Counted from the first letter of the stretch, positions 29,737 to 39,756 are shown. The stretch is DNA of 64,000 nucleotides from Bacteroidota bacterium (GCA_016712665.1 JADJQP010000001.1:558001-622000), one strand, 5' to 3'. Made by a program: numbers and translations. The notes: a model not told the origin generated them from the letters alone.

Positions 29737-30771
29737 TTAATTTTTGAGTGCATTCCAACCTTGGGCATTTAATTTCACCTTGTTATTGCCATTTGTAATT
29801 AAAAATGCGCCTTCTTCAGCACTGCTAATATGACCAATTATGCTAACTAAAGGGCAATTGGCCAGTTTCTCAAAATCGGCCATATCGGCTGTAAAAAGCA
29901 ATTCGTAGTCTTCACCGCCATTTAGAGCTGCGGTGGTAGCCGCGATATTAAATTTTTCGGCATTCAAGCGGGTTTGTTCATGAATGGGGAGTTTTTCTTC
30001 ATAGATGGTGCAACCGGTTTGGCTTTGCTTACAAATGTGCAATATTTCAGAGCTCAAGCCATCACTTATATCAATCATGGCCGTTGGCAGTACCTTATTG
30101 CTTTCAAACCACTGAATCATTTCTCTTTTGGCTTCAGGTTTTAAAATGCGTTCTACCACATAGGCCTGATTTTCTAAATCGGGTTGTACACCCGGTGTTT
30201 CCAGAAAAATTTTCTTTTCTCGTTCCAACAAAAGCAAGCCCATATATGCAGCGCCCAAATTGCCGGTAACGCATATCAGGTCGTTCACCTTGGCACCTTT
30301 TCGGGTTACAAACTGATTATCGGCTACTTCACCGATAGCGGTAATACTCATCACCAAGCCCGATTGGGAAGTAGTGGTATCGCCTCCAATCAAATCAACC
30401 CCATACTTTTTGCAAGCGATGTTGATTCCTTCATATAGTTCGTCGAGCGCTTCCACACTAAAGCGATTTGAAATGGCAATGCTCACTGTAATTTGAGTGG
30501 GGTGGGCATTCATAGCATAAATATCAGATAAATTGACAATTACTGATTTATATCCGAGATGCTTTAAGGGCATATACATGAGGTCAAAATGAATCCCTTC
30601 TACCAACATATCGGTAGACACTACCATTTGCTTACCAAAGGTGTCGATGACGGCTCCATCATCGCCAATTCCTAGTAAAGTGCTGGCATTGTAAATTTCT
30701 ACTTCCTCAGTTAGGTGATCTATAAGTCCAAATTCTCCTAAGGCGGCTATTTCGGTATGTTTGTTTTGCAT
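29737..30771 (-). CDS. thiL: Thiamine-monophosphate kinase
   Basis: 344 residues of the PurM/ThiL fold. Motifs include GIGDDGAV near the N-terminus (Mg-ATP binding), VSTDMLVEGIHF, VNLSDIYAMNAHP and GGDTT, then MIDISDGLSSE and NGGEDYELLFT. It phosphorylates thiamine monophosphate to the diphosphate cofactor. No other thi gene is near. A TAACTTTG element lies 4 nt upstream of the start codon, implying a leaderless mRNA. Confidence 0.95.
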   Translation of the reverse strand: MQNKHTEIAALGEFGLIDHLTEEVEIYNASTLLGIGDDGAVIDTFGKQMVVSTDMLVEGIHFDLMYMPLKHLGYKSVIVNLSDIYAMNAHPTQITVSIAISNRFSVEALDELYEGINIACKKYGVDLIGGDTTTSQSGLVMSITAIGEVADNQFVTRKGAKVNDLICVTGNLGAAYMGLLLLEREKKIFLETPGVQPDLENQAYVVERILKPEAKREMIQWFESNKVLPTAMIDISDGLSSEILHICKQSQTGCTIYEEKLPIHEQTRLNAEKFNIAATTAALNGGEDYELLFTADMADFEKLANCPLVSIIGHISSAEEGAFLITNGNNKVKLNAQGWNALKN

Positions 30772-31077
30772 GGCGCAAAGTTAGGGATTTTGGTAAAGAG
30801 AAGGATGGTAAAAGGCGTATAATATCTCCAAACAATAGAGGTAGCTCATTCAATCCTCTTCATCAAAATATCGTGGGCTGAATAATTTCCACTTTTGTTC
30901 CCGATGCCTCGATCCCTAGAAAGTTGAGCAAAAAGGTAAATTTCTATGGCCGTGTTACTATGAAAGAAAATCCTTTACCTATGAAATAAACATTCTCTGC
31001 CCATTCAGAATCATTTCGGAAACTATTGAACGGACACTTTTTGTTGCCGTTTTACGGATTGCCAGTAAATTTCCTTC
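30772..31077. other. Intergenic region between thiL and the TonB receptor gene
   Basis: Holds the thiL -7 element (TAACTTTG on the minus strand at 30776-30783). In the rest I see no open reading frame with coding character, no terminator with a clear T run and no repeat. Confidence 0.5.
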
Positions 31078-33357
31078 TTAAAAATTCCAACTCAGTCCCA
31101 AACTTGGGAAAATGGGCAATTGGTATTCGCGTGTATTTCTAATACGATCGATATAAAAAATATTCTGCTGATTATAGGCATTGCTGATACTGCCCGATGC
31201 CTCAAGAGTAGAGGTTTTGGATATCGCAAATTTCTTTTTCATGGAAAGGTCCAATCGATGGTAATCAGATAAACGACCGCCATTGATTTTGTCGGCATAT
31301 TTAATACCCAAGCTTCCATTTTGTGTTAAATAATCGGTGCTGATGCCATTATTAAAATCGATGTTTTCATAAAAAGCCTGTGTTTGGGTAAACGGAAATG
31401 CAGAGCCATAATTGAAACGCACCGAAAATTCCCAATCGTAATTTTTACCTGCAGTGTAAGAAGCCAAAATATTTACATTATGTCGTCTGTCAAACGGTGT
31501 CGGATAGGTTTGTCTGCCATCATTACGATCTACATAACCATACGAATATACACCCCAGAAATAATGTCGTCCTTTGGCATATTTAGCTGTAAGGTCTATT
31601 CCGTAGGCCTTTCCTGTTTCGATACTAAAGTCGGGGTCGGAGGGTAATAATTTATATCTGTTAATCGAAATGAGTTGTCCAAAATACTTATACCAGGGTT
31701 CTAAGGTAAATTCAAGAGATTTTAAATCCACCTCCACGCCTCCTATTAAGTGATACGCTTTTTGAATATTGTTATTGGCTATACTGCCATCAGGATTGGC
31801 GATTTCAAAATCGGGTGCGGTCAAAAATCCGGTGAAGAAATTTACAATATCGCGATCCGATTTGGAGGAAATGATATTTTGCGAATACATGCCTGCCGCT
31901 GCTTTAAATCGCACATTTTCACTTGCATTAAATTTCACAGCCATACGGGGTTCCAATCGGGTAACCGGCAAGGAGGCGTAATACTGTACACGCAAACCGG
32001 GTTCTAATACAAATTTTTCTCCAAAATTCTTTTTAAGCTTTACAAAAGCTCCCACCTGAGTGGTATAGTCATTTTGTTCTTGTTTGATACCTATGAAGTT
32101 ATAATATTGGTAAGCGGTTTTAAAACCCGTAAACTCAATTCCATAATTCAGTTCACTGTGGTTGTCAAAATAGGTGGTAACTTTTACACTGGCGTCAAAG
32201 CCGTTAATTTCACTTTCACGTGGCCTGTTATCAGCTTCTTTTAGTCCTATTTTATAATCGGAATAATAAAAACCACCGGAGACAATAGAAGAGGAGGCGC
32301 CGGGTGTTAATACAAAATTAAGTCCGCCCCCATTGCTTTTCCAATCTAAATCTGAGGTGTTTTGATAGTTTACACGGTCATTAAAACTAAATCCAAACAA
32401 ATTAACCTTACTACCGTTGTTGGAACTGATATTAATTTTTCCGTAGGCATCTGTAAACGTATAGGGCAATTTGGTTTTGTAAGGTTCTCCCATCGATCCG
32501 TATAATGCTGAGGAAGTGCTTTTCAGATAGCTATGTTTTAACGAAGCCACATAGGTAATAGAGGTACTGCTATCTTCCTTGTCTTTAATTATGGGTCCTT
32601 CCAGAAACACTTTGGCCAATATGGGGTTCACAGCTACTTTTCCGCCATGACGCTTTTTGTTTCCATCTTTTGTTACCACACTCACAATGGCAGATGTCCG
32701 GTCGCCATATTCAACTTTAAAACTGCCACTCATAACGTCAGCACTTCTAATAGCATCGGTTTCAAACACCGAATACAAACCAATTGAGTGAAAGGGGTTG
32801 TAAATGGTCATACCATCTAATAAAATTTTATTTTGAATGGGTGATCCGCCCCTTATATATAATTGTCCTCCTTGGTCGCCGGTGGAAATAACACCCGGCA
32901 TTACCTGTAAAAACTGCGCAATATCAGGTTCGCCACCAATACTGGGTAGAATTTTTAGTTCCTTGGGCGTAATGCGGGTTATACCCACCTTTGTTTCATA
33001 AATTTTATCTTCACGGCGAGCCGATACCTTTACGCCTTTTAATTCTCTAGACTTTTTTTCCAAATAAATTTTTTGGCCGGCAGCCTCGTCAGCTTCCACT
33101 TTTACCAGTTTCTCGATGGGTTCAAATCCGATGGCAGTTACCAGTAGGGTATAGTCGCCCGGCTCCAACTTTGAAATGGTAAAAAATCCGTTCACATTCG
33201 ATTGGGTACCTTTGTTTTTGTCTTTCAATGAAACAGTGGCGCCAATAATAGGCTCACTGTTTGCCTTTTCGTAAACAAAACCTTTAATGATACCCGTCTG
33301 TGCCAAACTGCATAAGGCTGTTGAAACGAATAAAGCTATAAAAACAAGATGTTTCAT
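31078..33357 (-). CDS. TonB-dependent outer-membrane receptor with N-terminal carboxypeptidase-regulatory-like domain
   Basis: 759 residues. Signal peptide (residues 1-19), then a CarboxypepD_reg-like beta sandwich (about 22-105, GIIKGFVYEKANSEPIIGATVSLK). The plug domain follows (about 120-235) with FLQVMPGV and YIRGGSPIQNKILLDG. The rest is a 22-strand barrel ending in SLGLSWNF, with terminal Phe as expected for Bam recognition. Such receptors import large or scarce substrates using TonB-ExbBD. There is no SusD-like partner next to it, and its substrate is unknown. It is divergent from hisS. Confidence 0.93.
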   Translation of the reverse strand: MKHLVFIALFVSTALCSLAQTGIIKGFVYEKANSEPIIGATVSLKDKNKGTQSNVNGFFTISKLEPGDYTLLVTAIGFEPIEKLVKVEADEAAGQKIYLEKKSRELKGVKVSARREDKIYETKVGITRITPKELKILPSIGGEPDIAQFLQVMPGVISTGDQGGQLYIRGGSPIQNKILLDGMTIYNPFHSIGLYSVFETDAIRSADVMSGSFKVEYGDRTSAIVSVVTKDGNKKRHGGKVAVNPILAKVFLEGPIIKDKEDSSTSITYVASLKHSYLKSTSSALYGSMGEPYKTKLPYTFTDAYGKINISSNNGSKVNLFGFSFNDRVNYQNTSDLDWKSNGGGLNFVLTPGASSSIVSGGFYYSDYKIGLKEADNRPRESEINGFDASVKVTTYFDNHSELNYGIEFTGFKTAYQYYNFIGIKQEQNDYTTQVGAFVKLKKNFGEKFVLEPGLRVQYYASLPVTRLEPRMAVKFNASENVRFKAAAGMYSQNIISSKSDRDIVNFFTGFLTAPDFEIANPDGSIANNNIQKAYHLIGGVEVDLKSLEFTLEPWYKYFGQLISINRYKLLPSDPDFSIETGKAYGIDLTAKYAKGRHYFWGVYSYGYVDRNDGRQTYPTPFDRRHNVNILASYTAGKNYDWEFSVRFNYGSAFPFTQTQAFYENIDFNNGISTDYLTQNGSLGIKYADKINGGRLSDYHRLDLSMKKKFAISKTSTLEASGSISNAYNQQNIFYIDRIRNTREYQLPIFPSLGLSWNF

Positions 33358-33423
33358 AATAATGTTCGAAGTATGATAAAATAGGTTGTAAATATATATT
33401 AAACTCCATTAAGAGCATTTGAT

Positions 33424-33431
33424 TATTTTTG
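33424..33431 (+). promoter_or_regulatory. -7 promoter element of hisS
   Basis: TATTTTTG, matching TAnnTTTG, 19 nt before the hisS ATG. Confidence 0.45.
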
Positions 33432-33450
33432 CGAACATTAACAAAATTCG

Positions 33451-34807
33451 ATGAAACCCACTTTACCGCAAGGCACCCGTGATTTTACGCCCGAAATCGT
33501 CCGAAAGAGATCATTTATCTTGAATACCATTCGTTCTCAATTTGAACTTTTTGGATTTGAACCGCTTGAAACGCCGGCATTTGAAAATATGGAAACCCTG
33601 ATGGGAAAATATGGAGAGGAAGGCGATAAATTGATTTTCAAAATCTTGAATAATGGACTGGAAAGACAGGAGAAGCACGCACAAGCTCACCTTGATTTTG
33701 AAAAGGTATTAGAGGGTAAAAATGTAAAAGGAATTACCGAGCGCGCCTTAAAATATGACCTAACGATACCTTTCGCCCGATATGTGTCTATGAATAGAGG
33801 CCAAATTAGTTTTCCCTTTAAGCGCTACCAGATACAGCCCGTATGGCGCGCCGACAAGCCGCAACGGGGCCGATACCGAGAGTTTACCCAATGCGATGCT
33901 GACATAGTAGGCAGTAAGAGTTTGTTGAACGAGGTGGACTTGATTCAGATTTACAGCAATGTATTCGCAGCACTCAATATTCAAAATGAAATCTGTATCA
34001 ATAATAGAAAAATATTGGCAGCACTTGCTGAAAAGTGTGGTGGTATCGAAATGCTTTCAACAATAACGGTTGCCATTGACAAACTAGACAAAATACAGCT
34101 GGAAAAAGTAATTGACGAACTTCGACAAAAAAATATAGACGATACAGCCATTGCTGCCATTGAAGAATATTTATCCTTAAAAAACCCTTCGATAGGAAAT
34201 GAGGAAACCATCCAAAAGTTGAAAATTCTCTTCGAAAAATCCGAAATCGGTCAAGAAGGTATTGAGGAAATAGCTTTTATTGTCAAGCATTGTCAAGATA
34301 TAACCGTGGATGTGAGTCTTGCTCGAGGCCTCAATTATTATACCGGCACCATATTGGAGGTAAAGCCATTAGGTATTCAAATGGGGAGTATCGGAGGAGG
34401 TGGGCGTTACGATGATTTGACAGGTTTGTTTGGAGTGCCTGATATTGCAGGGGGTGGGTATATCCTTTGGGGTTGATCGGATATATGATGTAATGGAAGA
34501 ATTAAGCCTTTTTCCGGATGGTATTCAAAAATCGCTGGCTGTGATGTTGGTTAATTTTGGAGAACCCTTTCAAAAACGAAATTTAGAAATATTAGAATAC
34601 TTACGAACGCATCAAATTTCAAGTGAATTATATCCCGATGCCATCAAATTTGATAAACAGCTCAAATATGCAAACAAAAAGAATGTATCCTATATCATTT
34701 TAATCGGTGATGAAGAGCTGAAGGAGGGACAAATAAGTATCAAAAATTTTAGTACAGGTCAACAACAAAAGCTGACTTTGGCTGAATTGGCAAACTTCGT
34801 ACAATAA
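33451..34807 (+). CDS. hisS: Histidyl-tRNA synthetase; frame disrupted
   Basis: 451 residues if one base is removed from the run of five G at 34450-34454. The class II core has motif 2 RADKPQRGRYREFTQCD, the histidine-binding ARGLNYYTGTI and the GGGGRYDDL motif. The frame after the break resumes GVGISFGVDRIYDVM (motif 3) and the C-terminal anticodon-binding domain. With four G the join reads DIAGVGISFG, exactly as in the family. Since hisS is essential, the break is most likely a sequence error. A strong terminator follows. Confidence 0.95.
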
Positions 34808-34839
34808 AAAAAACGTATCCGCTAGGGATACGTTTTTTT
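34806..34839 (+). terminator. Bidirectional terminator between hisS and a small lipoprotein gene
   Basis: Stem ACGTATCC/GGATACGT with a 5-nt loop, flanked by an A run on the left and seven T on the right. It can serve both convergent genes. Confidence 0.9.
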
Positions 34840-34855
34840 ATTAGGTAGTAATCGA

Positions 34856-35050
34856 CTACTTCAATGAGCAAGTACCACCACCAACTGCTAATGCAGTGCA
34901 CCATGTTTTAGCTGATGCCTTAGAAACTTTAACGCCTGAACTATATTCAGTAGTAGTACCATTTACGGTACAAGCGCATTTGTAAATCTTTTTGCAAGAT
35001 GTCATAGTGAATGCACCGGCAATAACTGCTAGAATTAATAATTTTTTCAT
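34856..35050 (-). CDS. Small cysteine-containing lipoprotein
   Basis: 64 residues from the ATG at 35050. The frame extends to 35113, but the TACATTTG -7 element at 35077-35084 lies inside that extension. The signal peptide MKKLLILAVIAGAFTMTSC ends in a lipobox. The mature part is ~45 residues with four further cysteines (KCAC, WC, TC) and a Gly-rich TALAVGGGTCSL near the C-terminus. It resembles many small Bacteroidota lipoproteins of unknown function. Confidence 0.75.
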   Translation of the reverse strand: MKKLLILAVIAGAFTMTSCKKIYKCACTVNGTTTEYSSGVKVSKASAKTWCTALAVGGGTCSLK

Positions 35051-35076
35051 TTTGTTTTTAATTTTAATTGTTTCAG

Positions 35077-35084
35077 CAAATGTA
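35077..35084 (-). promoter_or_regulatory. -7 promoter element of the small lipoprotein gene
   Basis: TACATTTG on the minus strand, 26 nt before the ATG at 35050. Confidence 0.4.
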
Positions 35085-35124
35085 ATAGTCAACTTGCTAA
35101 ATTCCATACCCAATACAAGGTATT

Positions 35125-35156
35125 TTTGAAAATAATGGAACCTTTTGCTACTTTTG
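35125..35156 (+). promoter_or_regulatory. Promoter of the DUF4836 gene
   Basis: TTTG (35125-35128), a 20-nt spacer and TACTTTTG (35149-35156), matching both Bacteroidota boxes. The leader to the ATG at 35177 would be about 15 nt. Confidence 0.6.
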
Positions 35157-35176
35157 AGTATTAAATCAATGAAAAT

Positions 35177-36850
35177 ATGACAAAAATCATCAAAATTATG
35201 ACGGGCTTTTTTGTTGCTCTGGTATTATTTTCCTGCAATAAGATACCAAATCATGCCAAATATATTCCCAAAAACGCCTTAGGTGTATTTACAGTTGATA
35301 TGGACAAATTAACTAAGAAATTAATTTGGAACGTATTGACCGGTAGCGAGATTTTTGATGAAATGCAAAAAGATGTAAAGAATGAGGAATCAAAGAAAGC
35401 CATGAAAGATTTCTCTAATATTGGTATTGACCCCACATCCACCCTCTATATTTTTTATACCGGAAATATGCAAGACGAAAACCATCCTTGCTTATTGGCA
35501 GCCATGAAGGACGCCGGTAAATTTGAGTCATTTATCAGCAAAAATTATCCAACCCTAAAAATTGAGGACAATAGTAGTTATAAAAGTTGTGTGGTTGAAG
35601 ATAAAATTTTGCTCTCATGGAATAAAGAAGCGGCCATCGCTACCATGATCAATAATCGCTTTAGCTATGAAGTGATTGACTCCAATACCGCAGTGCAAAC
35701 CGACAAAATGGAAGTTGGTGAAAAGGACAAGAATTACCTAAAGGAATTGTTTGGCTTACGATCTGAAAACGCAATCACCAGTATCAGCAATTTTAAGAAA
35801 TTACAAAATGATGGGCACGATTTTTCATTTTGGGTAAATTATGAGGAGTTATACAAACAAAACAAAGATTTAAGTAGTAGTGAAGTAAAAGCCTTTATTA
35901 AAGAAGATTATTTCAGAGACGCTGCCCTAGCCTGTGGTTTTGATTTCGAAAAAGGAGCAGTGGATATGACCATGGATTATTTTTTCAGTAAAGAATTGGC
36001 TGCGATCTACAAAAAATATTCCAACGACAATGTAGATGAGTCTTTGATATCCGCTATTCCATCAAAGCATATCGACATTTTAGTAGCGTACAATTTAAAA
36101 CCTAAAATGATTGAAGAATTTTTGAAAGAATTCAAATTGGATGGTTTGGCTAATTTGGGTTTGGTTGCCATGGGAACCAGTATGGAAAGTATTATGAGTG
36201 CATTCAAAGGAGATATGGTGATGGCCTTGACCGATATGAAAGCTATGGCTAAAGACAGCGTCCAAAGTCCAATGAGCTATACTACTGATTTTCCTGATTT
36301 TAATTTGTCTTTTGCAATGGCCCTTGATGATGTGAGTGGTTTTGAAAAACTGCTAGATAAAGGTGTCAAGCAATCGCTTATTGTAAAAAATGGCAATATG
36401 TATACCATGCCAAATGGAGGGGAAGGTGCTTTGATGTATGATAAAAGCAAATTTGTGTATTCAAATAAGGTAAACAACGCCCAACAATTTATGAGCGGAA
36501 AAGGAAATGCCAAAGAGGGCATTCCCGCTGATGCGTGGAAAAATATTGTAGGGAATCCGATTTCAATGTATGCAGATGTAAAAAAGTTGATGGAGGTTCT
36601 TCCTATTGAGCCAACTACAGAAGATGAAAAGAAATTATTAGCGGAAGTCAAGCAAATGTTCACCTTTGCTCAAATTTATGGAGGCAAGATGAAGGGAAAT
36701 GCCAATCATTTGGAAGGGAATTTATTTTTCTCTGATAAGAATGAAAACTCCATGATTCAGCTAATCAACCTCGGTATTAAAATTAAGAAAGCCGAAGATG
36801 CTAAAAAGAAGAATGAGCCCATACCTGCAGTAGATTCGCTGGAGGTATAA
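35177..36850 (+). CDS. DUF4836 family lipoprotein
   Basis: 557 residues. The signal peptide ends in LFSCNK (lipobox). The mature start IPNHAKYIPKNALGVFTVDMDKLTKKL is typical of DUF4836, a Bacteroidota family of large periplasmic or outer-membrane lipoproteins without assigned function. The protein is mixed alpha/beta with no catalytic motif that I recognise. It is monocistronic as far as can be seen and ends 12 nt from the convergent response regulator gene, with no terminator in between. Confidence 0.8.
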   Translation: MTKIIKIMTGFFVALVLFSCNKIPNHAKYIPKNALGVFTVDMDKLTKKLIWNVLTGSEIFDEMQKDVKNEESKKAMKDFSNIGIDPTSTLYIFYTGNMQDENHPCLLAAMKDAGKFESFISKNYPTLKIEDNSSYKSCVVEDKILLSWNKEAAIATMINNRFSYEVIDSNTAVQTDKMEVGEKDKNYLKELFGLRSENAITSISNFKKLQNDGHDFSFWVNYEELYKQNKDLSSSEVKAFIKEDYFRDAALACGFDFEKGAVDMTMDYFFSKELAAIYKKYSNDNVDESLISAIPSKHIDILVAYNLKPKMIEEFLKEFKLDGLANLGLVAMGTSMESIMSAFKGDMVMALTDMKAMAKDSVQSPMSYTTDFPDFNLSFAMALDDVSGFEKLLDKGVKQSLIVKNGNMYTMPNGGEGALMYDKSKFVYSNKVNNAQQFMSGKGNAKEGIPADAWKNIVGNPISMYADVKKLMEVLPIEPTTEDEKKLLAEVKQMFTFAQIYGGKMKGNANHLEGNLFFSDKNENSMIQLINLGIKIKKAEDAKKKNEPIPAVDSLEV

Positions 36851-36862
36851 ACCGGGTTTCTT

Positions 36863-37507
36863 CTAATTTTCTTTGTAGTACCCATTCTTTATAGCGTATA
36901 CTACCAGTCCTACCCGTGATTTCACTTGTAGTTTTAAAAACAAATCTTCGCGATATCCGTCGATTGTTTTAGGGCTGCAAAACATTTTTTCTGCAATTTC
37001 TTTATAGGTAAGTTCTGTTGCTATATAGCTAAGCAGTTCCAATTCTCGTTCCGTAAAATGTACGGTGGGAATATTTTTTTTCTGCTTAAAATTGGAGGCT
37101 AGTAAATGCGCTACCTGATCGGTATAATAATATCCTTTTCGTGCTACACTGTCTAAGGCAGTAATTAATTCTTCTTCTTTAATGATTTTTGAAATATAGC
37201 CGGATGCCCCTAATTTCATCATTTTGATAATACTCGCTTCATCGTCATTCATAGAAAGAGCCAGTACCAGTAGGTCAGGATACTGCGCCTGCAATTTCTC
37301 CATGGTTTGGTAGCCATCCATAATGGGCATGTTAATGTCCAATAAAATAATATCTGGTACATTTCCCGTAACCGCTAGTTTCTCAAACAATTCTTTACCA
37401 TTTCTAAGTTGATGGGTAACGGTATAGCTATCAAAGCTATCGATTAAATCGGCAATGGTACTTGCAACAAGAGTATGATCGTCAACAATAATTATTTTGG
37501 TTTTCAT
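36863..37507 (-). CDS. LuxR/NarL-family response regulator, module A
   Basis: 214 residues. Receiver domain with D9/D10, phospho-acceptor D57 (LLDINMP) and a conserved Lys in the last strand region. The C-terminal GerE helix-turn-helix (about 148-210) contains ELTYKEIAEKMFCSPKTIDGYRE. Its recognition helix is nearly the same as in the module B regulator (CSPRTVEGYRD), so the two probably bind related sites. Its start overlaps the kinase stop (ATGA), giving a coupled kinase-regulator pair. Confidence 0.93.
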   Translation of the reverse strand: MKTKIIIVDDHTLVASTIADLIDSFDSYTVTHQLRNGKELFEKLAVTGNVPDIILLDINMPIMDGYQTMEKLQAQYPDLLVLALSMNDDEASIIKMMKLGASGYISKIIKEEELITALDSVARKGYYYTDQVAHLLASNFKQKKNIPTVHFTERELELLSYIATELTYKEIAEKMFCSPKTIDGYREDLFLKLQVKSRVGLVVYAIKNGYYKEN

Positions 37508-38265
37508 TCAATGCTATTTATAGGGATTTTAAAAAGCAGCCATGTGCCCTGGTTGGCCTGAGATGTAAATTGAACGTCGGCGGCATGTAGCAAGGTAATT
37601 CTATTTTGTATATTATTCAACCCTGACCCTCTTTTTACCGAATTCATATCAAATCCGATTCCATTGTCACTAACTTCTACTTGCAAAAATTCGGACGAAT
37701 AGGTCAATGAAATATGGATGGTATCGCAATGGCTGTATTTCATGGCATTAGAAATAAATTCTTGCAAGATCCTATACAAAATGATTGCCTTGCCAGCGTC
37801 TAAATTTTCACGTCCCGCTACCTGTAAATTGACTTTGGCAGCCTTCGTATTATTTATTCTATTTACTTCTAATAAAAGTTCTTTGTGAAACCCAAAATCT
37901 GCAATTCGGCTACTATCCAACGATTTGGACAACTGCTTTATTTCTACAATTGCCTTATCCAGCATTTCGTCTAAGGCTATTAATTTTTTGTTTTCTGCAT
38001 CGTATTTGATGAGTGCATTTGAATGAATTTTAGATATGGTCAACAGTTGCCCGATATTATCATGTAGCTCCCTACCAATATAGGTTAAGGTTTGGTCTTG
38101 AATTTCTTGTTTGGTTTTATTGAGCTCCGAAATAAATTTTAGTTCTGCTGCTTGTTTCTCTATCAAACTATTACGCTTTTGCTTAAGGGCAATATTAAAT
38201 ACTAGCAGTAGCGCAATAGCAATAACTGTAACAATAAGCGTGGAGTAAATGATTAGACTAAACAT
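37504..38265 (-). CDS. HisKA_3 sensor histidine kinase, module A
   Basis: 253 residues: one N-terminal transmembrane helix (about 4-25), a coiled-coil linker, HisKA_3 with H68 in GRELHDNIGQ, and HATPase with SDNGIGFD and GSGLNNIQNR. There is no periplasmic or PAS sensor domain, so the signal probably comes from a partner, perhaps the membrane protein or lipoprotein encoded upstream. Overlaps the preceding gene by 8 nt and the following one by 4 nt. Confidence 0.92.
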   Translation of the reverse strand: MFSLIIYSTLIVTVIAIALLLVFNIALKQKRNSLIEKQAAELKFISELNKTKQEIQDQTLTYIGRELHDNIGQLLTISKIHSNALIKYDAENKKLIALDEMLDKAIVEIKQLSKSLDSSRIADFGFHKELLLEVNRINNTKAAKVNLQVAGRENLDAGKAIILYRILQEFISNAMKYSHCDTIHISLTYSSEFLQVEVSDNGIGFDMNSVKRGSGLNNIQNRITLLHAADVQFTSQANQGTWLLFKIPINSIE

Positions 38266-38911
38266 GGATTATTTTTTTACTTCTAATAAATCCAACAATA
38301 AAGAAAGAGTATAAAATATTGCTTGCAATGAATCCAGTCATTTTTATTATGTATTTTTCATTTATGGTCAGTTCAGAAGGTAAGCCTAAAAGGGTATCTC
38401 GTAGAAAGGTCATTAAAATAAAAATGAAAATCCCTGTGCTAGCCCAAAAAAACAAACTTCTGGACAAATCTAGATATTCATCGGAATGTAATAATACCAT
38501 AAGATACATAAAATACTCAATCAAAATGAATATCCTGCCCATATTAAATGAGGTTGAGAGAACGTTACGGGTGAAGGATTCGAGATGCCAAATATCCAGC
38601 AAGGTAATGACTACAAAACAAATCATGAATATTTTTGAAATCCTGTGCAGCAATTTGTTTTTAAAAATAAAGATGAAGCAAAATAAAAAGATTCCGTTCT
38701 CCATTATTAATTCCGGATTGAATAATAAGTGATTGCTGCAGGTATAAACCGTTAAGGCGAGTAGCTCTATAATACATATATAAAGCAAAAATGGCAAGAA
38801 AAGAAATAGTACACATTTTCGATACTTATTAATGGTCATTATACCTGCAACTAGTGCAAGCACCTCAAACAAGAGGGTACTTCTACTCAATATGAAATAC
38901 AATTTTTCCAA
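38258..38911 (-). CDS. Multi-spanning membrane protein, module A (putative signal-sensing subunit)
   Basis: 217 residues with about six to seven hydrophobic segments and short loops. It has no similarity I can name. The start codon is TTG at 38911; the next ATG would remove the first membrane helix. It starts 9 nt after the lipoprotein gene and overlaps the kinase gene. An analogous membrane gene sits at the same place in module B (44541-45188), which argues for a shared role in signalling with the kinase. That role is an inference. Confidence 0.75.
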   Translation of the reverse strand: MEKLYFILSRSTLLFEVLALVAGIMTINKYRKCVLFLFLPFLLYICIIELLALTVYTCSNHLLFNPELIMENGIFLFCFIFIFKNKLLHRISKIFMICFVVITLLDIWHLESFTRNVLSTSFNMGRIFILIEYFMYLMVLLHSDEYLDLSRSLFFWASTGIFIFILMTFLRDTLLGLPSELTINEKYIIKMTGFIASNILYSFFIVGFIRSKKIIHV

Positions 38912-38920
38912 ACAATAGTG

Positions 38921-39613
38921 CTATAGTTGTGGTCGGTCTAAAAGTCGAAGCCTATCGCTACATCCTATGGGAGGTTCGGGAGGACAAATATTATTGTGAT
39001 TTGCAATGGGCGAAGTTTCGCAATGAGCAGGGTCAAAAATCAGTCCAACTACCTCTTTTGTTTTGGGTATTATTCCGGTTGCAATTTCCGTTCCTGAGGC
39101 GGCAACGGGTATTATGGCCAATGAATGTTTGTTTTTGTATTCAGTAAACGGCGCATTGTCGCCATATCTAATATAGTAAAATCTAACTTTTTTTACTTGG
39201 TCTTTTGCGTCCGTTTTTTTAATCATACATAAATAATTTTCTAAATCTTGTATATCCATATCCATATACCTCGCGTCAAATTCACTGGCTTCAAATGGAA
39301 CCGTACGTGCGTGTGACCCATCTGCGGGTGCTATCGCATTATAATAATCTGTGATGGTGCGGTCAGACGTAAAATAGTTACTAGTCTTTAACCAATTATA
39401 ATCTCGATAGTTCGCAATTCCCTGATTCAGTTCTTGCTCTGAAATGCCACAGTACCTTATACTATCGCAACAGAGGGTGGTACAAGCACTTTGGGTGTTA
39501 GCCATGGTTTTTTTTAATTCATCCTCCTGGCATTGCATAAAAAATAGAGTGGTGCTGCATAATAACAACATCATTGTGAATCGGTTTCTGTTTGATACGA
39601 ATGTTTTTTTCAT
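38921..39613 (-). CDS. Lipoprotein of the WF-x-L-xx-L-xx-Y type, module A
   Basis: 230 residues. The signal peptide ends FFMQC (lipobox-like). The mature protein has IANYRDYNW, then SHARTVPFEASEF and LENYLCMIKK, then VRFYYIRYGD and HSLAIIPV, and near the C-terminus NHNNICPPEPP. The module B lipoprotein shows the same ordered landmarks with different residues (YRNHHW, DSRSVWFDLNTLKNFI, IRIYFAEYG, HTLVMVPT, NHGTLIPPP). I recognise this as a recurrent unnamed Bacteroidota family. First gene of the module A signalling operon. Confidence 0.75.
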   Translation of the reverse strand: MKKTFVSNRNRFTMMLLLCSTTLFFMQCQEDELKKTMANTQSACTTLCCDSIRYCGISEQELNQGIANYRDYNWLKTSNYFTSDRTITDYYNAIAPADGSHARTVPFEASEFDARYMDMDIQDLENYLCMIKKTDAKDQVKKVRFYYIRYGDNAPFTEYKNKHSLAIIPVAASGTEIATGIIPKTKEVVGLIFDPAHCETSPIANHNNICPPEPPIGCSDRLRLLDRPQL

Positions 39614-39726
39614 AAATATTTTTTTGTTTAAGGCACAAATTAAACAATTGTATTAATAATTTTATTCATACAATTTCCCGATAAAGAAAGGGAATTTTTC
39701 CCCTTCAATAAGGGCAATACTCCTCT

Positions 39727-39756
39727 ATTGGTCAGTGGTAAGGGTTCGCATCTTTG
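39727..39756 (+). promoter_or_regulatory. Promoter of the subtilase operon (module A effector)
   Basis: ATTG at 39727-39730, 18-nt spacer and CATCTTTG at 39749-39756, a variant of TTTG/TAnnTTTG. The 14 nt CGCATCTTTGCATC around the -7 box are identical to those before the module B effector gene at 46293. Confidence 0.55.

Noticed and set aside
34430..34500. Separate gene starting MECLILQGVG within hisS
   Set aside because: It is the continuation of hisS after the frame break.
33451..34807. hisS as a pseudogene
   Set aside because: All motifs are intact on both sides and one extra G in a G run explains the break; hisS is essential.
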